DNA of 64,000 bases from assembly GCF_022024015.1 (NCBI RefSeq), contig NZ_CP091786.1, positions 1,922,001 through 1,986,000 of the forward strand, written 5' to 3'. Positions 8,961 through 17,303 of this stretch are shown piece by piece. The stretch's first letter is position 1; each line of letters opens with the position of its first letter. The notes beneath the pieces are model-generated. The model did no database searches. It was given only the letters and a program-made list of their open reading frames with translations, and had not been told where the DNA came from. Source of the DNA: Prevotella sp. E9-3. Its GTDB lineage: Bacteria; Bacteroidota; Bacteroidia; Bacteroidales; Bacteroidaceae. A program made the position numbers and the translations under genes.

Positions 8961-10070
8961 ATGGATATCACAACTCGTAATTTCTTCAATTTGCTACGTG
9001 CTGGAGCTTTCAATGAGAAAGTTGAGATAGAGCCTATGTCAGCATGGAAGTGGAGACAGGTGTACCACTACTCTCTCATGCATGGTGTATCTGCTATTGT
9101 ATATGATGGTATTATGCAATGCCAACACCAGTTCTTCCTGCAGATTCCTACCGACATACTTGACATGTGGAGAACAACGACAAACGAGATTGAGCATGAA
9201 AACGAGAACGAATCAATAACATTACTTCAAATATACTCTATATTCAGCAAGCAATTACTCCGTCCTATCTTAGTTAAGGGGTACCAATTGGCTGCTTTAT
9301 ACAATCAGCCTCTACATAGATTATCACATAGCATTGATATCTATTTCCCTTATTCAACGCAAGGTGAGAAAGCCGACAAATGGGCATTACAAAACGGAGA
9401 TAGTCTGGATAATTCAAAACCTAATAGACTTAGCTATAAATGGAACAATTCACCCATTGAGCATTATTACTGTCTGAATCGGATGACAAACAAGCTTCTG
9501 AACAGATCGCTACAGAACATTATTGAAACGGAAATACGAGAAAGTACTGCTTCTTATATTATTATAAAAGGTACGCGCGTAGAGGTAGTTTCTAATACTT
9601 TAGCTCTACTTCAGATTTTGCTAGACATAGCTCAGCATATATTAAACAACGGAATTTCACTGAAGCACCTCGTCGATCTCGGCTCTTTACTTCGCAGTTC
9701 CGGTGACAAGGTTGACTATGTAAAACTTCAGAATTGGATAGAAAGACTCAGTATGAAGTCAATTGCCCAATTGGCTGGTGCGCTACTTGTTGAACTGTTC
9801 AATTTTACTGAGGACGAAATACCATTTATGCAACCAAATAAAAAGTCTGATACGAAACGTGTAAAAGACGAATTGTTTCAATTACAGAACAGTAATCAGG
9901 AGGATTGGCATTTCAAACAGGGAAAAGATATTTTTATTCACGCTTCCAACTCGTCTGCTATGATGGGACAAGTACGACGTTCGGTTAGATATTTCAAATT
10001 CTATCCTTCAGAAAGCATCACAAACTTTTTCTCTTCATTCACCCATTCACTCTCTCATATTGAAGAATAA
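8961..10070 (+). CDS. Nucleotidyltransferase-like protein (PF14907 type)
   Basis: This 369-residue soluble protein resembles the uncharacterised nucleotidyltransferase family often found near Bacteroidetes polysaccharide genes. The N-terminal helical part (about 1-100) is followed by ILVKGYQLAALYNQPLHR and SHSIDIYF, which correspond to the family's KG..A..Y....R and D-I-D segments. In the usual motif the metal-binding pair is D-x-D; here only one aspartate (SIDIY) is evident, so activity may be reduced or lost. It follows the antiporter by 20 bp. Its stop codon lies inside the terminator stem. The family's substrate is unknown to me. Confidence 0.65.
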   Translation: MDITTRNFFNLLRAGAFNEKVEIEPMSAWKWRQVYHYSLMHGVSAIVYDGIMQCQHQFFLQIPTDILDMWRTTTNEIEHENENESITLLQIYSIFSKQLLRPILVKGYQLAALYNQPLHRLSHSIDIYFPYSTQGEKADKWALQNGDSLDNSKPNRLSYKWNNSPIEHYYCLNRMTNKLLNRSLQNIIETEIRESTASYIIIKGTRVEVVSNTLALLQILLDIAQHILNNGISLKHLVDLGSLLRSSGDKVDYVKLQNWIERLSMKSIAQLAGALLVELFNFTEDEIPFMQPNKKSDTKRVKDELFQLQNSNQEDWHFKQGKDIFIHASNSSAMMGQVRRSVRYFKFYPSESITNFFSSFTHSLSHIEE

Positions 10071-10104
10071 TAACAGCCTGTTACCGAATAACAGGCTGTT
10101 ATTA
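10068..10104. terminator. Bidirectional terminator overlapping the stop codon
   Basis: A perfect 16-bp stem (10068-10083 with 10089-10104) has a five-base loop. The TAA stop of the upstream gene is the first three bases of the stem. It separates the converging nucleotidyltransferase-like gene and glmS. Confidence 0.85.
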
Positions 10105-10168
10105 TCATTTTATAAACAGCTATACGTAATAGCAATGTATTCTATAAACGTATGTTGAATAGTAGTAT

Positions 10169-12013
10169 TTATTCAACCGTAACACTTTTAGCAAGGTTGC
10201 GAGGTTGGTCAACATTCTTACCCTTGCAAACAGCCACATGATATGCAAGCAACTGCAAAGGAATAGTGGCTACTAATGGCTCGAGACACTCTAAAACATC
10301 GGGCAATTCAATAACTTCATCAGCAATTTTTGAAATCTTATCGTCACCCTTAGAAACAAGGGCAATCACCCTACCCTGTCGAGCTTTAATCTCTTGGATA
10401 TTAGAAAGGACTTTCTCGTACATCGCATTATGAGTAGCAATAACAACTACAGGCATATCACTATCAATCAATGCGATAGGACCGTGTTTCATCTCCGCAG
10501 CAGGGTATCCCTCTGCATGAATATAAGATATTTCCTTTAGCTTCAAAGCTCCTTCCAATGCTACTGGATATGAGAAGCCTCTACCCAAATACAGGAAATT
10601 ATGAGCATAAGTAAATGTACGCGCCAAATCTTTCACCTTATCGTTTGTATTCAACACTTCGCGAATTTTCTCAGGTATCTCGCTAAGCCCTTTCACGATA
10701 CGCAAATACTCATCACGTTCGACGGTACCCTTCGCTTCACCCATAGCAAGAGCTATCATAGTCAATACAGTTACTTGACCAGTGAATGCTTTTGTTGAAG
10801 CGACACCAATCTCTGGTCCTACATGAATATATGTACCAGTATTTGTAGCACGTGGAATACTAGAACCAATAGCATTACATACGCCGTAAATAAATGCGCC
10901 TTTTTCCTTTGCTAATTGAACAGCAGCCAGCGTATCGGCGGTTTCTCCACTCTGACTAATAGCTATGACTACATCTCCTTTTCCTATCACAGGATTACGA
11001 TAACGAAATTCGCTGGCATACTCAACCTCAACAGGAATACGACACAACGTCTCGATTATCTGCTTACCAATTAAGCCTGCATGCCATGAAGTTCCACAAG
11101 CCACGATTACAACTCGTTTTGCTTCAAGTAACTCCCTACGATAATCGATAAGTGCAGAAAGGGTAACATGAGTAGCTTCTACATTTATACGACCACGCAT
11201 ACAGTTGGTCAAGCATTCTGGCTGCTCAAAAATCTCTTTGAGCATAAAATGAGGGAAGCCTCCTTTTTCTATCTGTCCAAGATCAATATCTACTTTCTTG
11301 ACATTCAACTTCTGTTCCTCACCAAGAATACTCAACACATGCAATCCTTCACCACGACGAATCACAGCAATATTCTCATCTTCCAGATATACAACTTTGT
11401 CGGTATATTCGACAATAGGACTAGCATCTGAACCCAGGAAGAACTCATCCTCACCTATACCCACAACCAATGGGCTCTGCTTGCGAGCAGCAATAATCTG
11501 ATCAGGATCTTCCTTATCTAAAACTGCAATAGCATATGCACCAATCACCTGATACAATGCCACTTGAACAGCTTCAAGAAGAGAAAGCTCTTTGCGGTTC
11601 ATGATATATTCAATCAATTGAACAACCACCTCAGTATCAGTATCACTCTGAAAGTGAATGCCCTTCTCCATCAACTTTGTCTTAATATCAGAATAATTTT
11701 CAATAATTCCATTATGGATAATGGCAAGACGCTTTGATTCAGAATAATGAGGATGGGCATTACGCGAAGAAGGCTCTCCATGTGTTGCCCATCGGGTATG
11801 AGCAATACCTACAGTTCCTGTTACATCTTTGTCAGAACAATATTCACACAGATTATCAACTTTTCCTTTAGTTTTATATACATTCAAGGAAGCTTCCGGA
11901 TTAAGCAGTGCAACACCTGCTGAGTCATAACCTCGATATTCCAAACGGCGCAAGCCCTTAATCAAAATAGGATAAGCTTCACGATGACCTATATATCCAA
12001 CAATTCCACACAT
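10169..12013 (-). CDS. glmS: Glutamine-fructose-6-phosphate aminotransferase (GlmS)
   Basis: This 614-residue enzyme makes glucosamine-6-phosphate from fructose-6-phosphate and glutamine, the first step toward UDP-GlcNAc for peptidoglycan and LPS. The N-terminal class II glutaminase begins MCGIVGYIG with the nucleophile Cys2, and TRWATHGEPSSRNAHPH is intact. Two SIS isomerase domains follow (ACGTSWHAGLIGK, SQSGETADTLAA, EGALKLKEISYIHAEGY). The ending DQPRNLAKSVTVE is canonical. No glmS ribozyme is expected in this phylum, and the short 83-bp leader shows none. Confidence 0.98.
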   Translation of the reverse strand: MCGIVGYIGHREAYPILIKGLRRLEYRGYDSAGVALLNPEASLNVYKTKGKVDNLCEYCSDKDVTGTVGIAHTRWATHGEPSSRNAHPHYSESKRLAIIHNGIIENYSDIKTKLMEKGIHFQSDTDTEVVVQLIEYIMNRKELSLLEAVQVALYQVIGAYAIAVLDKEDPDQIIAARKQSPLVVGIGEDEFFLGSDASPIVEYTDKVVYLEDENIAVIRRGEGLHVLSILGEEQKLNVKKVDIDLGQIEKGGFPHFMLKEIFEQPECLTNCMRGRINVEATHVTLSALIDYRRELLEAKRVVIVACGTSWHAGLIGKQIIETLCRIPVEVEYASEFRYRNPVIGKGDVVIAISQSGETADTLAAVQLAKEKGAFIYGVCNAIGSSIPRATNTGTYIHVGPEIGVASTKAFTGQVTVLTMIALAMGEAKGTVERDEYLRIVKGLSEIPEKIREVLNTNDKVKDLARTFTYAHNFLYLGRGFSYPVALEGALKLKEISYIHAEGYPAAEMKHGPIALIDSDMPVVVIATHNAMYEKVLSNIQEIKARQGRVIALVSKGDDKISKIADEVIELPDVLECLEPLVATIPLQLLAYHVAVCKGKNVDQPRNLAKSVTVE

Positions 12014-12049
12014 AATAATGATTGCTTTTGTATTTGTGTTTAGTAATTA

Positions 12050-12087
12050 GGAAAAGAGATCGAGTTTTTTCAACCCAATCTCTTTTC
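12050..12087. terminator. Weak hairpin between the export lipoprotein gene and glmS
   Basis: GAAAAGAGAT at 12051-12060 pairs with ATCTCTTTTC at 12078-12087. The loop contains TTTTTT but no clear U-tract follows on the minus strand, so it may only partly terminate the upstream transcript. Confidence 0.4.
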
Positions 12088-12096
12088 TGTATTATT

Positions 12097-12894
12097 CTAT
12101 CGTAAAATATTATACAACAGAGAAGTCAGTGATATCAAAATTGATGTAGCTGAGAACCAAAGTGTTGTCATACTACCTACACTTGAGTTTTGAGCTTTCA
12201 CCTTGTTTGGTGTTACGTATATCACGTCATTTTGCTGCAAATAGAAATAAGGCGAATTAATAATATTTGCATCCGTCAGGTCGAATGTATAGATTGACTT
12301 ACGACCTGTAGAGTCTTCACGTATTAACTGAACGTTCTTTCTCTGACCATAGATAGTCAAATCACCTGCCTGTGCCAATGCCTCAAGAATACTGATTTTT
12401 TCACGCGATACATTAAAAGTACCAGGACGAGCAACTTCACCGATAACAGAAATTTGATAGCCAGTCATTCTCACGGTCACAATAGGGTTGACAGCTTCAC
12501 TCATATAGGGCTTGATTCTGTCAAGAATCATTTCTTCTGCCTGCGACTTTGTCAAACCTCCTACGTGCAGTTGTCCAACAATTGGAAATATGATATTTCC
12601 GTCATTATCCACCAAATAGGTCTGCAACATAGCCTGAGAATATGTACTACGCTGATTTGTTGTATACGGTGTAGGCACAGTCATGTTAAAAGGCACTACA
12701 GCCTGATCATCAGCTGCACTGACCGTAATGGTCAACTGGTCTTTCGGCATGATACGTGCATCATACAAATATTGCGACTTTGATAAATCTACTTCCTTAG
12801 AGTTCTGAAAGTAAGGAACATCTTTCTGGGAAGCACAACTTGCAAAAAGAAGTAGAGGCAATGCCAATAGTAGAATTTTCTTTAAAGCGTTCAT
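12097..12894 (-). CDS. Wza-like polysaccharide export outer-membrane lipoprotein
   Basis: This 265-residue protein has a lipoprotein signal peptide with lipobox LFASC (Cys at about residue 20). A Poly_export domain (about 45-135, PKDQLTITVSA, GQLHVGGLTKSQAEEMI) is followed by an SLBB domain (about 140-230, SVIGEVARPGTFNV) and a hydrophobic C-terminal segment. The family forms the outer-membrane channel for capsule or exopolysaccharide. The usual partner, a Wzc-type tyrosine kinase/co-polymerase, is absent from the neighbourhood, so this is an orphan copy or works with a remote locus. A promoter box lies 27 bp upstream. Confidence 0.9.
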   Translation of the reverse strand: MNALKKILLLALPLLLFASCASQKDVPYFQNSKEVDLSKSQYLYDARIMPKDQLTITVSAADDQAVVPFNMTVPTPYTTNQRSTYSQAMLQTYLVDNDGNIIFPIVGQLHVGGLTKSQAEEMILDRIKPYMSEAVNPIVTVRMTGYQISVIGEVARPGTFNVSREKISILEALAQAGDLTIYGQRKNVQLIREDSTGRKSIYTFDLTDANIINSPYFYLQQNDVIYVTPNKVKAQNSSVGSMTTLWFSATSILISLTSLLYNILR

Positions 12895-12921
12895 GATTTC
12901 AATCTTTTGATAAAACTAGTG

Positions 12922-12929
12922 CAAAGATA
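12922..12929 (-). promoter_or_regulatory. Predicted -7 box of the export lipoprotein gene
   Basis: The minus strand reads TATCTTTG, a perfect TAnnTTTG box 27 bp upstream of the start codon. Confidence 0.6.
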
Positions 12930-12967
12930 CACTTTATTTAGCACTTTATAACATCAGGGTGGTTAAA

Positions 12968-13003
12968 AGGAGTTAAAGAAGTTCTTTTACTACTCTAACT
13001 CCT
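12968..13003. terminator. Hairpin downstream of uxaC
   Basis: AGGAGTTA at 12968-12975 pairs with TAACTCCT at 12996-13003 over a 20-base loop, with T-rich flanks on both strands. It probably ends the uxaC transcript. Confidence 0.5.
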
Positions 13004-13040
13004 GTATTTTTTTATTAATCAACAGCCAAAGATAGTTGAA

Positions 13041-14450
13041 TTAATAGAATTTGAAGTATCTACGTGCATTATTATAGCTAATATCTTCAACCATTCGAGC
13101 CAATGTTTCACGATCGTCAGGCAGCAAGCCTTTCTCAACATCATTTCCCAAGAGATTGCAAAGGATTCTGCGGAAATATTCATGACGAGGATAGCTCAAG
13201 AACGAACGGCTATCGGTAAGCATACCAACGAATCTACTCAACAGACCAAGCACCGATAGAGCATTCATCTGACGAATCATGCCATCCATCTGATCATTAA
13301 ACCACCATCCTGAACCGAATTGAATTTTTCCAGGTTCTCCTCCTTGGAAGTTTCCAAGCATTGTAGCAATAACTTCATTTGCGCATGGGTTAAGTGTGTA
13401 CAAGATTGTACGTGTTAACTTTCCCTCCATATTCAGCTTGTTAAGGAACTTCGACATAGCTTTTGCCGTATTGAACTCACCAATTGAATCAAAACCGGTG
13501 TCTGGTCCCAACTTATTAAACATAGCTGTATTGTTGTCACGAATAGCACCATAGTGGAATTGCTGAGTCCATCCTGCATCTGCATCCATTTCTGCCATCA
13601 CAGTGAGGAAGCAATGCTTATACTGACGTATTTCATATTGGCTAAGCTGCTGTCCACGCAAAGCCTTCTCGAAAATGGTTTCTATCTGAGAATCGGTATA
13701 TTCCTCGTCGTAAAACTCCTCAATTCCATGATCACTCAGTTTTGAGCCCTGTTGGGCAAAGAAATCATGTCGTTTCTGAAGTGCATCCACCATATCAGCA
13801 AACTTTGAAATGCTAACATTGCTGACATTAGACAACTCATTCACATAAGAAGCGAAACTTGGAGCTTCAATATTCATTGCCTTATCAGGACGCCAGGCTG
13901 GAATCATCAATGGTTCTTTCTCTGTACGAATTTTAGCGTATTCAATATGATGATGAAGATCATCTACTGGATCATCAGTAGTACATACACATTCCACATT
14001 ATAATGACGCATCAATCCGCGAGCAGTGAAATTTGGATCGTTCTGAAGCTTATCATTACATTCATCATAAATTTCACGAGCTGTCTTGGGAGACAACAAC
14101 TTTTCAATCCCAAAAGCTGTTTTCAATTCCAAATGAGTCCAGTGATAAAGAGGATTACGAAATGTATAGGGAACTGTCTCTGCCCATTTTTCGAATTTCT
14201 CCCAATCACTAGTATCTTTACCTGTACAGTAGCGTTCGTCAACACCATTTGTACGCATAGCACGCCATTTATAATGATCGCCACCCAACCACAATTCGGT
14301 AATACTTCTGAACTTATGGTCTTTTGCTACCATTTCAGGAATAAGATGACAATGATAATCTATAATTGGCATCTTTGCCGCATGGTTATGGTACAAATCT
14401 TGAGCGATCTCTGTTTCAAGCACGAAATTTTTGTCGTTGAACTTTTTCAT
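13041..14450 (-). CDS. uxaC: Glucuronate isomerase (UxaC)
   Basis: This 469-residue enzyme interconverts D-glucuronate and D-fructuronate (also galacturonate and tagaturonate), the first step of hexuronate breakdown. The N-terminal metal-binding stretch IDYHCHLIPEMVAKD, the segment LWLGGDHYKWRAMR, and the C-terminal GLLSRFVGMLTDSRSFLSYPRHEYFRR region are all characteristic (shown here in part) and full length. It is flanked by hairpins and has its own promoter box, so it is likely monocistronic; no other uronate genes are adjacent. Confidence 0.97.
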   Translation of the reverse strand: MKKFNDKNFVLETEIAQDLYHNHAAKMPIIDYHCHLIPEMVAKDHKFRSITELWLGGDHYKWRAMRTNGVDERYCTGKDTSDWEKFEKWAETVPYTFRNPLYHWTHLELKTAFGIEKLLSPKTAREIYDECNDKLQNDPNFTARGLMRHYNVECVCTTDDPVDDLHHHIEYAKIRTEKEPLMIPAWRPDKAMNIEAPSFASYVNELSNVSNVSISKFADMVDALQKRHDFFAQQGSKLSDHGIEEFYDEEYTDSQIETIFEKALRGQQLSQYEIRQYKHCFLTVMAEMDADAGWTQQFHYGAIRDNNTAMFNKLGPDTGFDSIGEFNTAKAMSKFLNKLNMEGKLTRTILYTLNPCANEVIATMLGNFQGGEPGKIQFGSGWWFNDQMDGMIRQMNALSVLGLLSRFVGMLTDSRSFLSYPRHEYFRRILCNLLGNDVEKGLLPDDRETLARMVEDISYNNARRYFKFY

Positions 14451-14490
14451 TCTTTTGATAGATTATAGTTTTAGTTGTTTTTCTTCATTG

Positions 14491-14498
14491 CAAAGTTA
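14491..14498 (-). promoter_or_regulatory. Predicted -7 box of uxaC
   Basis: The minus strand reads TAACTTTG, a perfect TAnnTTTG box 40 bp upstream of uxaC. Confidence 0.6.
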
Positions 14499-14557
14499 AT
14501 AAAAGCCAAATGAAAAATATCTATGGCATGGTGTTTTTTTTGAATTTTTATCTTTCG

Positions 14558-15712
14558 TCACCTATTCTTATTAGTAATAAACCACTTGTGTATAAAGAGT
14601 ACATACAGCACGAGTGATACAACAAGCAAGCCCAAAGAACATTCAAGTGAGGAATACTTATCTCCTTCAAAATAAAGATATCCGGCCCCAACACCTAAGG
14701 AAAGACCTAATTCCCAACCTAACAGGAAAGTACTCTGAGCAGTTCCTCGCTGGCAATGTTTACTCAGTTTAATGAAAAACAATAAAAAGCGGGCTCCAAC
14801 AATACCCAATCCGAGCGCCATAAGCGGTGCACACAAAGGTGACGATGGAGAGAAAAGCATGGTGAGAATGGCACTGATAAGTAAGACCAACCCTGAGATG
14901 ATCTCGCTTTTCAGGTCAGCATCAGCAAACACATAGCGTTGAGCCAAGAGTGCCAGCAAAAAGCCTACCATCATCAATGCATAAAAATAAATTGTATGAG
15001 GTAGTGAAAATACGATTCCCACAGCAATCATCACCGGAAGCATGTTTACGAGTAAAGGCCATCCTTTTACCAAAAGAAAGCGATCTAAACTAAACTTATT
15101 TAGATGATCACTTGGCACACGGAATGGGAAATGAACTGCCAGAATCAGACAAGATGCTACTATACAACATCCCGAAGCGACAAAAAGCACCATTTCCATG
15201 TTAACAACCTCATATATAAGTAATCCCACCAGAGGTCCCAGAGAGAGTGCAAAGCGGCCGAACCAAGACGTTGAGTGGTTTGCCTCGGTACGCTGTGAAG
15301 AATCACAAGTATCAATAATCAATGTCGAGGCAAGCACCATCTGAGCTAATCCGAAGGCAACACCTTGAGCCATTCGAATAGAATAGAAAAACACAGGTGA
15401 TGTTTGCCCGACATACAAGGGGAAAAGAATCGTAGAAGCCAAAAGTAAAATGGCCCATACACAAACCAAATTACGACGATAATGCTGAACAAGATATGAG
15501 CAGACAAATCCTGGCAAGAAGACTCCTATTCCAAAGATTCCCATCGCAATGCCCGTTTCAGCGATTGTGAGTCCCTCTTTGTAAAGCATCCAAAGTGGCA
15601 ATGTAGGAATAAGCATCGTAACCGACATGCATAGCAGCAGGTTAGCAATGACTATCACCCAGAAATTACGATGCCAGAGTCTTAGGTGTACCGTCGTATT
15701 TTGTGTATTCAC
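14558..15712 (-). CDS. Major facilitator superfamily transporter
   Basis: This 384-residue protein has about twelve hydrophobic segments and the MFS layout, including ETGIAMGIFGIGVFLPGF after the second segment and a conserved R-MAQG in the fourth-fifth helix region. Substrate cannot be inferred; drug or metabolite efflux is typical of this length class. It is the last gene of a HAD-panB-MFS operon, starting 17 bp after panB. Placement after panB might hint at pantothenate-related transport, but that is only an inference from position. Confidence 0.8.
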   Translation of the reverse strand: MNTQNTTVHLRLWHRNFWVIVIANLLLCMSVTMLIPTLPLWMLYKEGLTIAETGIAMGIFGIGVFLPGFVCSYLVQHYRRNLVCVWAILLLASTILFPLYVGQTSPVFFYSIRMAQGVAFGLAQMVLASTLIIDTCDSSQRTEANHSTSWFGRFALSLGPLVGLLIYEVVNMEMVLFVASGCCIVASCLILAVHFPFRVPSDHLNKFSLDRFLLVKGWPLLVNMLPVMIAVGIVFSLPHTIYFYALMMVGFLLALLAQRYVFADADLKSEIISGLVLLISAILTMLFSPSSPLCAPLMALGLGIVGARFLLFFIKLSKHCQRGTAQSTFLLGWELGLSLGVGAGYLYFEGDKYSSLECSLGLLVVSLVLYVLFIHKWFITNKNR

Positions 15713-15729
15713 GAATACTATTTTATTAA

Positions 15730-16551
15730 TTAATAAGATTCCGACTCATTGGGGAAATCACCACTCTTTACATCGGTGATATAGTTACCAATAGCGTCTG
15801 TCATCACTGAGTTCAGATCAGCATAACGTCGGAGAAAACGAGGAGAGAATCCTTGATTCATACCCAACATATCGGCAACAACCAGAATCTGACCATCACA
15901 CTGTCCACCGGCACCTATACCAATAGTAGGCACACTCACTTCAGAAGTAACCTGTGCAGCCAGTTTAGCAGGAACTTTCTCTAAGGTTATAGCAAAGCAT
16001 CCAGCTTCAGCCAAGGCTTGTGCATCGCTCAAAAGTTTCTCAGCTTCACGCTCTTCCTTGGCTCGAACGGCATAAGTTCCAAACTTATTAATACTCTGAG
16101 GAGTGAGTCCCAAATGGGCCATAACAGGAATACCTGCATCAAGTATAGCCTTCACCGTATCCAGTATTTCCACTCCACCTTCTAGTTTCAGGGCATCACA
16201 TCCACTTTCCTTCATAATGCGGATAGCATTAACCACACCATCGTGAGAGCCTGTCTGATACGAGCCAAAAGGCATATCACAAACAACCAAAGCACGTTTC
16301 ACTGCATTCACTACCGAACGGGCATGATAAATCATCTGATCCACCGTCATGGGTAGCGTGGTAGAGTTTCCCACCATAACATTTGAGGCGGAATCGCCTA
16401 TCAAAATTCCATCGATACCTGCGCGGTCAACGATGCCTGCTGTTGTAAAATCATAGGAAGTGAGCATTGAAATTTTCTCACCTTTTTGCTTCATTTCAAT
16501 GAAGCGATGCGTGGTCACCTTACGTGTATCACTAATCAAATAGCCTGCCAT
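15730..16551 (-). CDS. panB: 3-methyl-2-oxobutanoate hydroxymethyltransferase (PanB)
   Basis: This 273-residue enzyme adds a hydroxymethyl group from methylene-tetrahydrofolate to ketoisovalerate, the first committed step to pantothenate and CoA. Recognisable motifs include [36 protein letters not shown] (Mg and substrate site), [20 protein letters not shown] and [15 protein letters not shown]. Length is normal. The start overlaps the end of the HAD gene by 16 bp, indicating translational coupling. Confidence 0.97.
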   Translation of the reverse strand: MAGYLISDTRKVTTHRFIEMKQKGEKISMLTSYDFTTAGIVDRAGIDGILIGDSASNVMVGNSTTLPMTVDQMIYHARSVVNAVKRALVVCDMPFGSYQTGSHDGVVNAIRIMKESGCDALKLEGGVEILDTVKAILDAGIPVMAHLGLTPQSINKFGTYAVRAKEEREAEKLLSDAQALAEAGCFAITLEKVPAKLAAQVTSEVSVPTIGIGAGGQCDGQILVVADMLGMNQGFSPRFLRRYADLNSVMTDAIGNYITDVKSGDFPNESESY

Positions 16552-17189
16552 AATGCATTTAAGTTTTGATATTTGAATTGTGTGTAATCATTTATCTGAC
16601 AATCAGATAACATTTCAATATTCGACTTTTTATTTGTCGTTGTAAGACCTATCACAACCATATTAGCCGAGCGACCAGAACAAAGTCCGTTGATACTATC
16701 CTCAAACACTACGCATTCATTAGGTTCTGCCCCCAAGCGAGCCGCACCACGTAGATAGCAATCCGGCGAAGGCTTGCTTTCAGCAAAGTCCTCACTGGTG
16801 AGAATAACATCAAAAAGTTCTTTGAATTCTGGATGTTTTTGATAAACATTTTCCATCTTTGGTTTGTTCGAACTAGTAACAACGGCTGTTTTTATTCCTT
16901 CCTTACGCAATTCTCTGACAAACTCCAAGAATCCAGCTACATAGGGATAATCCATCTGGGCTTCAAAATCGTTCAGACGTTTTGTTATCACTTCCCTAAC
17001 AGACTCCAACTCTCCTGAAAACCATTTGTCATATATCTGTGTAAGAGTCTGGCCTTTAATTTCAATTTCAAGTCCAGGATGTTCTGGATGGAACTCTCTG
17101 CACTGCCTGCCCCAAAAAATAGTGTATTGTGATTCGGTATCAAACACTACTCCATCAAGGTCAAAGAGTGCAGCTTTCAGTTGATTCAT
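16536..17189 (-). CDS. HAD-family phosphatase (beta-phosphoglucomutase-like)
   Basis: A soluble haloacid-dehalogenase protein of 217 residues from the chosen ATG. Motif [12 protein letters not shown] carries the nucleophile and acid aspartates; motif II is VVTSSNK; motifs III and IV are SKPSPDCYL and VFEDSINGL. The cap fits the beta-phosphoglucomutase-like subgroup acting on small sugar phosphates; the substrate is not determinable. The internal Met before [12 protein letters not shown] was chosen because the ten codons upstream are lysine-rich and unconserved, and a promoter box sits 27 bp upstream. Its 3' end overlaps panB. Confidence 0.85.
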   Translation of the reverse strand: MNQLKAALFDLDGVVFDTESQYTIFWGRQCREFHPEHPGLEIEIKGQTLTQIYDKWFSGELESVREVITKRLNDFEAQMDYPYVAGFLEFVRELRKEGIKTAVVTSSNKPKMENVYQKHPEFKELFDVILTSEDFAESKPSPDCYLRGAARLGAEPNECVVFEDSINGLCSGRSANMVVIGLTTTNKKSNIEMLSDCQINDYTQFKYQNLNALWQAI

Positions 17190-17216
17190 CTTCTTTTTAT
17201 TTTTCAAAAACGTGTG

Positions 17217-17224
17217 CAAAGTTA
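17217..17224 (-). promoter_or_regulatory. Predicted -7 box of the HAD-panB-MFS operon
   Basis: The minus strand reads TAACTTTG. With the plus-strand box at 17267 it makes a compact divergent promoter region of about 110 bp. Confidence 0.6.
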
Positions 17225-17266
17225 CAAAGAACTAAGCAAATGAGCAAATATCTCAACTTTTTTTAG

Positions 17267-17274
17267 TACCTTTG
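17267..17274 (+). promoter_or_regulatory. Predicted -7 box of the secreted nucleotidase gene
   Basis: TACCTTTG is a perfect TAnnTTTG box 29 bp upstream of the ATG at 17304. Confidence 0.65.
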
Positions 17275-17303
17275 CCGACAAAGAAAATGAAGAGAGATTT
17301 AAA

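Noticed and set aside
12014..12096. A glmS ribozyme in the glmS leader
   Set aside because: The leader is only 83 bp, lacks the ribozyme core, and this element is not expected in Bacteroidetes.
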